From JBBQZL01 sp038207745 (GTDB lineage Bacteria > Actinomycetota > Thermoleophilia > Solirubrobacterales > 70-9): 11,184 nt of DNA. The position numbers and the translations under genes are program-made. Below are positions 1 through 5,575 of the stretch, one piece after another. Numbering within the stretch: the stretch's first letter is position 1; every line of letters begins with the position of its first letter. The notes below the pieces were generated by a model. It did no database searches and was not told where the DNA came from. It was given only the letters and a program-made list of their open reading frames with translations. The DNA lies in NCBI GenBank assembly GCA_038207745.1, contig JBBQZL010000080.1, forward strand, positions 1 through 11,184. The letters are read 5' to 3'.

Positions 1-896
1 GGGAGCACGACCTCTCCGAGCGCGTCCTGCCGCACCTGCGCGGCTGGCGAGACTCGCGTCCGGTCCGGGTCGGCAACGGCGCCTGGGACCAGACGCAGCT
101 CGACGTTTACGGGGAACTGCTGGACGCGATCCACCTGTACCGCGAGCGCCTCGGCAACCTCCATCCCGAGATCCAGCGCTTCGCCGCCGGCCTCGCCGAC
201 GCCGCCGCGGCCCGCTGGCGCGAGCCCGACGCCGGAATGTGGGAGATGCGCGGTGAGCCGCGCCACCACCTGTCCTCGAAGGTCCACTGCTGGGTGGCGC
301 TCGACCGCGCGGTCGAGCTGGCGCCGAGGCTGGGGCAGTTCGCAAGGACCGGGTCATGGGCCGCGGAGCGTGACCGGATCCGCGAAGCGATCCTCGAGCG
401 CGGATGGAGTCGGAAGCGCCAGGCATTCGCGCAGGCCTTCGACAGCGACGAGCTCGACGCGGCGGCGCTGCTGATGCCGATCGTCGGCTTCCTGCCGGCC
501 ACCGACGAGCGCATGCGCTCGACGATCGAGGCGATCTCGCGCGAGCTGACGCAGGACGGTCTCGTCCTGCGCTACCGCAGCGACACGGGGCTCAACCCCG
601 ACGGCCTCCACGGCGAGGAGGGCAGCTTCGTGATCAGCTCGTTCTGGCTTGCACAGTGCCTGGCGCTGGCCGGCGAGGTCGAGCGCGCCGAGGCGCTGTT
701 CGACCGGCTGGCCGGTTACGCCAATGATCTGGGTTTGCTTGCCGAACAGGTTGATCCGCCCACGGGCGAGCTGCTCGGCAACTTCCCGCAGGCCTTCAGC
801 CACATCGGCCTGATCACCGCGGCCCGGGAGATCGACCGAGAGCGCGAGCGACAGGCCGGCGGGGCCGCAGAGACGGGGATGCGAAGCAGAGGGTGA
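1..896 (+). CDS. Glycoside hydrolase family 15 (glucoamylase/trehalase-type), C-terminal part
   Basis: Partial gene: the frame is open from base 3 and the start lies left of the window. About 297 codons are visible, ending at TGA 894-896. The translation matches the catalytic (alpha/alpha)6-barrel half of GH15 enzymes, which release glucose from alpha-glucans or cleave trehalose by inversion. Family landmarks in order: GNGAWDQTQLDVYGELLDA near bases 75-130; WEMRG near 240-254, whose Glu sits at the usual general-acid position; SKVHCWVALDRA shortly after; LLAEQVDPPTGELLGNFPQAF near 735-795, whose first Glu (744-746) sits at the general-base position; then SHIGLI. No signal peptide can be judged because the N-terminus is missing. 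The tail after about base 830 is Arg/Gly-rich and poorly conserved. Whether the substrate is glucan or trehalose cannot be decided from this half. Family confidence is high, substrate confidence low. Confidence 0.9.
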   Translation, partial: EHDLSERVLPHLRGWRDSRPVRVGNGAWDQTQLDVYGELLDAIHLYRERLGNLHPEIQRFAAGLADAAAARWREPDAGMWEMRGEPRHHLSSKVHCWVALDRAVELAPRLGQFARTGSWAAERDRIREAILERGWSRKRQAFAQAFDSDELDAAALLMPIVGFLPATDERMRSTIEAISRELTQDGLVLRYRSDTGLNPDGLHGEEGSFVISSFWLAQCLALAGEVERAEALFDRLAGYANDLGLLAEQVDPPTGELLGNFPQAFSHIGLITAAREIDRERERQAGGAAETGMRSRG

Positions 897-976
897 TCGA
901 GCCCATACGCGGCAGTTCGGCGATCGGCACACCGACGGCAATCACCCGATCTCGGCGGCGGCACGATCGCGTACTC

Positions 977-1193
977 CTACGGCGAGCCTGGGTTCGATCG
1001 CGGCGGCGTAACCACTCCGGGGAGCGGTTGCCCGAGCGTCGCCAGGACGTGATCGATGAAGTCGCGGTTCCAGACCGGCCCGAATCACCCGCTGACGTAG
1101 CTCGACGGCAGTTCCCCGCGGAGAGTCAGAGGCGAGCCGCCGACCGCCTTGCGCCCGGGCGCCGAACCCTCGCCGCCGCTGCCCGAGGCGTCA
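977..1193 (-). pseudogene. Interrupted minus-strand coding remnant, unidentified
   Basis: This stretch between the GH15 gene and the epimerase gene has no intact gene. One minus-strand frame still reads like protein: SPLTLRGELPSSYVSG, then TGA (1085-1087), then FGPVWNRDFIDHVLATLG and QPLPGVVTPPRSNPGSP, ending at TAG (977-979). About five in six codons in this frame end in G or C, as in the real genes nearby, and the TGA falls where Trp (TGG) would read naturally. A different minus frame further left (about 900-960) also reads plausibly (RVIAVGVPIAELPRMGS), as expected if frameshifts are present. The 5' limit is unclear because the frame runs into the epimerase gene. I do not recognise the family. 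It could be a decayed gene, a gene damaged by sequencing error, or chance. Confidence 0.35.
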
Positions 1194-1958
1194 GCGTTCG
1201 GTGAGCCGGACCACGGGTCCGCGCGAAAACGGCGAGCGGTACGGGATCGCGGCGCGCTCGAAGACGAACGGCGGTATCGCGATGTCGGCGAGGCAGATCT
1301 CGCCGGCCAGCTTGCCTGCGGTTTCGGGGCGCAGCGCCGCCTTGGGCAGCGCGAGTGTCATCGTCGACTCGGCGTTAATCGCCGGCTCGCCTACGGTGCC
1401 GTCCTCGAGCGACAGGCCGCTGGGTACGTCGAGCGACAGCACGCGCGCACCGGCGGTCGCCGCGATCAACTCGGCGGCGCCACCTCGCGGGCTGCCCCGC
1501 TGGCTGTAGCCGAGGATCGCGTCGACGAATAGCTCAGGCGTCGCGAGGCGATCCGCGCCGATCGCGATCATCGCGCCCGCGGAGCGAAGGATCGCGAGCT
1601 GTTCGCGGGATACGGGCGCGAGCGCGTCCGGTTGGTCGCTGAGGCGAACGTCGACCTCGGCCCCCCAGCCGATCAGGCGGCGTGCAGCGACAAGCCCGCC
1701 ACCGCCGTTGCCGCCACGGCCGGCGAGGACCGCGATCCGTCGCGCTCGTACGTCTCCGCCGAGCATGGTGAGTGCAACCTGCGCGAGATGAGCCCCGGCG
1801 TTCTCCATCATGCGCGGCAGCGACACGCCCAGTTCGATTGCGATGCGGTCGACCTCTCGCATCTGCGCGACGGTGATCCACGGCACGGCGTCGGCATCCA
1901 ATGGAGGGAACGCGGGCGAAACCTTCCGGACGGGGTCGCTATCCATCCTGGTGAACAT
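1191..1958 (-). CDS. nnrE: NAD(P)H-hydrate epimerase-like protein (YjeF_N domain)
   Basis: Encodes 255 aa with one YjeF N-terminal (Rossmann-like) domain. Family members epimerise the R and S forms of damaged NAD(P)H hydrate so that an ADP/ATP-dependent dehydratase can repair it. Landmarks: QMREVDRIA (32-40), MMENAG (50-55), a glycine loop GRGGNGGGG (80-88), DAILGYSQRGSPRG (146-159) and SLDVPSG (175-181) with the conserved Asp177, then TLALPKAAL (201-209). The usual loop reads GxGNNGGDG. Here the second Asn and the Asp are changed, so this is a variant subfamily and activity should not be assumed. The dehydratase domain is absent (stand-alone form). The start at 1958 is chosen because GAGG lies about 6 nt upstream of the ATG; the ATG at 1946 has no well-placed site. 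The gene diverges from the membrane-protein pair at 2096. Confidence 0.83.
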   Translation of the reverse strand: MFTRMDSDPVRKVSPAFPPLDADAVPWITVAQMREVDRIAIELGVSLPRMMENAGAHLAQVALTMLGGDVRARRIAVLAGRGGNGGGGLVAARRLIGWGAEVDVRLSDQPDALAPVSREQLAILRSAGAMIAIGADRLATPELFVDAILGYSQRGSPRGGAAELIAATAGARVLSLDVPSGLSLEDGTVGEPAINAESTMTLALPKAALRPETAGKLAGEICLADIAIPPFVFERAAIPYRSPFSRGPVVRLTER

Positions 1959-2095
1959 AGACGACCTCAAAGCGGCGCTGGGCCGGCATGGGTCTGCTCG
2001 GCGCAGCGCTCCTCCTCCGAGCACCACTGCGGACTTCTGAATCCTCTGAAGCCCCCGCGCTGTCCGATTGCCATACCCAACAAGGAGGAATCCGG
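1959..2095. promoter_or_regulatory. Divergent intergenic region (epimerase / membrane-protein pair)
   Basis: These 137 bp separate two divergent starts, so promoters for both directions should lie here. No convincing -35/-10 pair can be read by eye. The only clear elements are the ribosome binding sites at its two ends: GAGG for the minus gene, and AAGGAGG (about 2082-2088) for the plus gene. Confidence 0.45.
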
Positions 2096-2404
2096 ATGAC
2101 ACAGCACAGACTTCCCCCCGAGCCGCGCACCGGCTCGATCTCGACCGCATTTGTGGTCGCGGGGCTCATCCTCGTGATGGTGAGCCTGGTGGCGGGCATC
2201 GTGCTCTCCGCCGATGCGTTCGATGTGCGCGAGACCTCGCGCACGATGGCGTGGCTGTTCCCGACGGGGATCGCCGGGATCGGCGCGCTGATGATCGGCG
2301 TGATCCTGCGATTCGACTCGATCCTGACCGCTCTGAGGCTGCGGATGAGCGCGATGCGCGATCACCTGCCGGCCCTGATCAACACCAACGAGAAAGGCAA
2401 CTGA
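2096..2404 (+). CDS. Small two-helix membrane protein, unknown function
   Basis: Encodes 102 aa. A textbook AAGGAGG lies 7 nt before ATG 2096, which settles the start; the frame is open further upstream but no site supports an earlier start. Two membrane helices are evident, about residues 17-38 and 53-71, with a short loop (ADAFDVRETSRTMAW) and a basic C-terminal segment (LTALRLRMSAMRDH) that is probably cytoplasmic. The second helix region, AWLFPTGIAGIGALMIGVI followed by LTALRLR, resembles the end of the next gene's product (AWLQPLDFVGMGLILTGIV, then VKALRFQ). The two genes are therefore probably related by duplication and form an operon: the stop at 2404 is one base before the next ATG. 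I recognise no named family and assign no function. Confidence 0.8.
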   Translation: MTQHRLPPEPRTGSISTAFVVAGLILVMVSLVAGIVLSADAFDVRETSRTMAWLFPTGIAGIGALMIGVILRFDSILTALRLRMSAMRDHLPALINTNEKGN

Positions 2405-2405
2405 A

Positions 2406-3164
2406 ATGAGCACTGCAACGATTCGCACAGCTGTACCTGTCGCCGGCTACCAGGCCCAACCGGCGCCGGCAAAGGAGGGACTGCGCATGTCCGACGTCGC
2501 GCAGCGGATGTGGCGACCAATGCTGGCGATGGGGGCGATGGTGATCGCCGCCGGGATCGCGCTCGGGATCTTGTCAGCCACACATGCCAATGACTACTTC
2601 GGCCTCAGCGCCTCGACAATCGCCGGCGCGCCTGCCGATGGCTCGATAGTCAGCGACCGCGCGTTCTACGAGGCGGTCACCAACGGGTTTCTGCCCCCGC
2701 TGCTGTTCCTGGGTCTCGGGTTTCTGCTGTCGGGCGTGACGTTCCTGCTGGCCACGATCCTCGGGACGCTGCGCGACGGCGGGCGTGAGATCCAGCGCGC
2801 CGTCGGTGAAAGCCCGGTTGATCTCATCAAGCCACTCACGGCGAAGTTGTTCCCGCCGGTGATGATGATGGGCCTGATGGTCCTGATCGGCGCACTCGTG
2901 GCCGGCGTCGTCGTTGCCGTAGACCAGAGCAACTTCTGGCTGCATGCTTCGAGCCAGGTCGCGAACGGTCCGCAGACGGCTGCGCTGGCGTCCGATTTCT
3001 CGGACATCCAGTCGACCCGCGCGTGGCTGCAGCCGCTTGACTTCGTCGGCATGGGCCTGATCCTCACGGGGATCGTGCTCGCGCTCGCGACGATCGTCAA
3101 GGCCTTGCGCTTCCAGGCCGGCCGCGTCGTCCAGCTCGCCGAGAGCGGTAATGCCGCTTCGTGA
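2406..3164 (+). CDS. Four-helix membrane protein made of two repeated helical hairpins
   Basis: Encodes up to 252 aa. ATG 2406 follows the upstream stop by one base, with a weak AAAGG 5' of it, so translation could be coupled. A second in-frame ATG at 2487 has a near-perfect GGAGG 7-8 nt upstream. The 27 codons between the two are less GC-rich at third positions and low in complexity, so a 225-aa product from 2487 is a serious alternative. Four helices lie at about residues 39-58, 97-119, 151-172 and 211-232. The two halves (about 37-135 and 148-245) align with each other: a helix with MAMG/MMMG-like starts, a 35-40-residue external loop, a second helix after a Pro-containing lead (FLPPLLFLGLGFLLSG versus WLQPLDFVGMGLILTG), then a basic amphipathic tail. 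No enzymatic motif or metal-binding cluster is visible. Function unknown; partner of the preceding gene. Confidence 0.8.
   Translation: MSTATIRTAVPVAGYQAQPAPAKEGLRMSDVAQRMWRPMLAMGAMVIAAGIALGILSATHANDYFGLSASTIAGAPADGSIVSDRAFYEAVTNGFLPPLLFLGLGFLLSGVTFLLATILGTLRDGGREIQRAVGESPVDLIKPLTAKLFPPVMMMGLMVLIGALVAGVVVAVDQSNFWLHASSQVANGPQTAALASDFSDIQSTRAWLQPLDFVGMGLILTGIVLALATIVKALRFQAGRVVQLAESGNAAS
2471..2489 (+). promoter_or_regulatory. Strong internal ribosome binding site with ATG
   Basis: AAAGGAGGG ends about 7 nt before ATG 2487, inside the N-terminal region of the longer reading frame. It is much stronger than the site in front of ATG 2406. Either it marks the true start of the four-helix membrane protein or it allows a second, shorter product. 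Confidence 0.55.
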
Positions 3165-3191
3165 GCATTGGCCGAGATGCGCCACGCCATC

Positions 3192-3218
3192 CGGGGGCGG
3201 CCGGTACGGCCGCCCCCG
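3192..3218. terminator. GC-rich perfect hairpin, probable intrinsic-type terminator
   Basis: A 12-bp perfect inverted repeat (arms 3192-3203 and 3207-3218, CGGGGGCGGCCG and its complement) with a GTA loop starts 27 nt after the stop of the plus-strand membrane gene. It also lies between converging genes, downstream of the minus-strand DUF2231 gene (stop at 3324). No U-run follows on either side, as is common for terminator-like hairpins of high-GC bacteria, so it may stop transcription from both directions. Confidence 0.65.
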
Positions 3219-3323
3219 TCTGCGCGCTCGAAGCAAACGCTTGCAGAGCAATCACCAGGTCAAGGATGCAGTCCCTGATTTCCCCGAAGGACGAAGCTGC
3301 CGACATCCCCGCGCCGAACCGAC

Positions 3324-3842
3324 CTACTCGGATTCACCGCCGGACTCGGATCCCGATCCGGCAGGAACCAGTTTGCCGGTGCCCGTCGCCGACCACACGG
3401 ACTTGGCGCCTTCATGCCCGGTTCGAACGTCCCAGACCGTGGCGCCGATACCCGAGATCACAACCAGCGCCGCCAGGATCGTGGCGCCGACCGCTGGCAG
3501 CGTTCGACCGCGCCGTTGCAGGATGTCGTATCCGACCAGCGCGATCACAAATGCGGTGAACAGGAAGACGATGTTGCGCATCTGCTCGCCGAGGTCAGCG
3601 TGACTCTGGACCAGTGACGTCTCGCGGACGCGCTCCTGAAGGGACTCGCCACTCTGCGTCGCAAGGATGCACAAGAAGGAGAGGACGACACAGGCGATCA
3701 CAAGCGGTATGCCGAACCGGGAGAGCCAATCCCGTCGCACGACCAGCGCGATCGCGGCGATCACGATCAGCGGCGTGAACACGACCGGCAAATGAACGAT
3801 CAGCGGATGGGCGGGGATGCCGAAGATTTGATCAATTTCCAT
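3324..3842 (-). CDS. DUF2231 family membrane protein
   Basis: Encodes 172 aa with four probable membrane helices at about residues 15-36, 43-62, 90-107 and 115-135. The opening (FGIPAHPLIVHLPVVFTPL) and the segment VWDVRTGHEGAKSVW (136-150) are typical of DUF2231 proteins, predicted inner-membrane proteins of unknown function. His12, His17, His81 and His143 lie at or near helix ends. A haem or metal role is conceivable from such histidines but is inference only. The last about 20 residues are a Gly/Ser/Glu tail. The ATG at 3842 is preceded by AGGG about 8 nt upstream. The gene ends 106 nt from the strong hairpin at 3192-3218 and starts 71 nt from the corrected end of the crotonase gene on the same strand, so it could be read as the last gene of that run. 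Confidence 0.78.
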   Translation of the reverse strand: MEIDQIFGIPAHPLIVHLPVVFTPLIVIAAIALVVRRDWLSRFGIPLVIACVVLSFLCILATQSGESLQERVRETSLVQSHADLGEQMRNIVFLFTAFVIALVGYDILQRRGRTLPAVGATILAALVVISGIGATVWDVRTGHEGAKSVWSATGTGKLVPAGSGSESGGESE

Positions 3843-3913
3843 GCCGGGACCCTATGGCAAGTCGCATCGTCGCCAAATGCCTTTGCCAAGGCTTTACCTT
3901 CGGCCCAGGGCGC

Positions 3914-4830
3914 TCAGCCCTTGAAGGTGGAGGAGCCGGAGTCGCCATACGGTTCGTCGCGCTCGCGGACGGCCTCCTTGAAGCCTGCCTCGGCGGCGCG
4001 CTGCTGAAAGGCGAAGCCCTCCTCGGTGTGGCGGGTGATGCCGTCGAAGACGGTGCCGAGCACCTGTGCCGAGAGCAGCCCTGGGCATTCAGGGATTGGT
4101 TGACCAGCAGCTTCATCATCTGGAGCTGGTTGATCGGTGTGAGGGCGATCCGATTGACGAGGATCTCGGTTCGCTCGTCGAGCATCTCAGCCTCGGGGGC
4201 CTCGATCGCGAGGCCCCACTCGACCGCCTCTCTGCCGGAAAGCGAATCGCCGGTGAACAGCAGACGCTTGGCCCGCTGCGCCCCCAGCCGATAGGCCCAC
4301 ATCGAGGTGGTCGGGGATCCCCAGACCCGGGCGGGCGGGTAGCCGATCTTCGCGTCGGCCGCGATCACCAGCAGGTCCGAGCAGAGTGCCATGTCGGTGC
4401 CACCGGCGACGCAGAATCCCTGCACCTTGCAGACCACGGGCTTGGAGCAGTGAAACAGCGACATGAAGGCGCGGACGTTTCGGCTCATCATCCCGTAGTC
4501 GACCATCGGGTCCCAGGTGCCGGAAGGGTCGTGATTCCCGGCCATCACCTCCGGGTCGAGCGGCGACCCGGCCGGCGGCGCTACGGCCTCAACCCCCATC
4601 CCTCCCTGGCCCTCAGCCGACTCGACCAGGTCGTAGCCGCCGCAGAATCCCTTGCCATTGCCGGCCAGGAGGACCACGCGAACCGCCGGGTCGAGGTCCG
4701 CGCGCTCGACGCATTGCTCGAGCTCGGTGACCATGCCCCGGGTGATGCCGTTGCCGCGCTCCGGCCGGTCAAGGGTGATCCGGGCGACGCGACCCGTCAC
4801 CTCGTAGGTCATGGTCGCCGGCTCGGTCAT
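3914..4830 (-). CDS. Crotonase (enoyl-CoA hydratase/isomerase) family protein, frameshifted near its 3' end
   Basis: The intact product would be about 305 aa. Crotonase features: DRPERGNGIT (21-30); FCGGYDL (62-68), the first oxyanion-hole loop; GFCVAGGTDMAL (138-149), the second loop; then KIGYPPARVWGSP and the C-terminal helices. After residue 250 (about base 4079-4080) one base is missing. The uncorrected frame runs on as low-complexity sequence to 3832 and overlaps the DUF2231 start. With one base restored, the natural end reads LLSAQVLGTVFDGITRHTEE, then FAFQQRAAEAGFKEAVRERD and EPYGDSGSSTFKG, with TGA at 3914-3916. The two catalytic Glu of classical enoyl-CoA hydratase are replaced (Asp146, and Pro in GYPPA), so the CoA reaction may differ. 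An insert of about 40 residues (70-110) is also unlike the short family form. It starts 16 nt after the response regulator with only a weak binding site, so co-transcription is likely. Whether the frameshift is real or a sequence error cannot be decided here. Confidence 0.82.
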
Positions 4831-4846
4831 CCGCCGCGGTCCCCGC

Positions 4847-5545
4847 TCAGTCGTCGGCGAACTTGTAGCCGATGCCCCTCACGGTCAGGACCAGCTCGGG
4901 CTTCTGGGCGTCACGCTCGATCTTCTGGCGCAGGTTGGAGATGTGAACGTCGCAGGCTCGCTCGTCGCCGTCGAACTCGGTCTGCCAGAGCTCCTCCATG
5001 ATCTGGGCACGACGGAAGACCTGGCCGGGCTTGGCAGCGAGCAGCCGGAGGAGCTGGAACTCGGATCGGGTCAGGTTGACCAGCTCACCGCGGACCCGGA
5101 CGATGTGGCGAACCAGATCGATCGACACCTGAGCCGTCTCGATGGTCGCCGCCTCGGCGAGCGGCGAGCGGTCGAGCGCGCGGCGCCGGAGCTGTGCGCG
5201 CACCCTGCCGAGCAGCTCACGGACCGAGAAGGGCTTGGTCACATAGTCGTCGGCGCCGACCTCGAGACCGACCACCTTGTCGACCTCGTTGTCCTTTGCG
5301 GTCAGGATGATGATCGGGACGGCGCTCCTCGCCCGCACCTCCCGGCAGATGTCGAGACCACTCCGGCCCGGCATCATGATGTCGAGGATCAGGAGGTCAA
5401 AAGGCATCTCGTCGCCGATCTTTGCCTCTGCGTCCTCACCGTCGAATGCAGCAGTCACCCGATACCCCTCCTGCTCGAGTGCGTAGCCGACGGAATCCCT
5501 CACCGAGGGCTCGTCGTCTGCGATGAAGATATGGGCACTGGTCAT
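4847..5545 (-). CDS. OmpR/PhoB-family response regulator
   Basis: Encodes 232 aa from ATG 5545; a TTG two codons upstream (5551) is the alternative and neither has a strong binding site. Receiver domain at 1-120: acidic pocket Asp10-Asp11, phospho-acceptor Asp55 in LILDIMMPG, Thr82 (LTAKD) and Lys104 (VTKPF), i.e. all residues needed for phosphorylation. A winged-helix DNA-binding domain follows (about 135-230), with LTRSEFQLLRLLAAKPGQVF, the recognition-helix region ACDVHISNLRQKIE and the terminal hairpin VLTVRGIGYKF. It is a cytoplasmic transcription factor driven by the histidine kinase encoded about 30 nt upstream on the same strand. Its target genes cannot be read from this window, though the adjacent crotonase gene is a natural candidate. 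Confidence 0.95.
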   Translation of the reverse strand: MTSAHIFIADDEPSVRDSVGYALEQEGYRVTAAFDGEDAEAKIGDEMPFDLLILDIMMPGRSGLDICREVRARSAVPIIILTAKDNEVDKVVGLEVGADDYVTKPFSVRELLGRVRAQLRRRALDRSPLAEAATIETAQVSIDLVRHIVRVRGELVNLTRSEFQLLRLLAAKPGQVFRRAQIMEELWQTEFDGDERACDVHISNLRQKIERDAQKPELVLTVRGIGYKFADD

Positions 5546-5575
5546 CTGCAATCCGTTCTCACTGGTGGTTTTCGA

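Noticed and set aside
354..941. Minus-strand open frame opposite the glucoamylase-type gene
   Set aside because: Shadow of the GH15 frame; the GH15 catalytic motifs are clear on the plus strand.
893..1204. Plus-strand open frame of 103 codons starting at the GH15 stop
   Set aside because: Arg-rich, lacks any family motif or ribosome site; the minus strand gives the more protein-like reading.
3879..3892. Short GCCTT/AAGGC hairpin downstream of the crotonase stop
   Set aside because: Only a 5-bp stem with no clear U-run; too weak to call a terminator.
4066..5001. Long plus-strand open frame (about 311 codons)
   Set aside because: It lies opposite the crotonase and response-regulator genes, is rich in Arg/His/Gly/Asp without family motifs, and is explained by GC-biased antisense reading.
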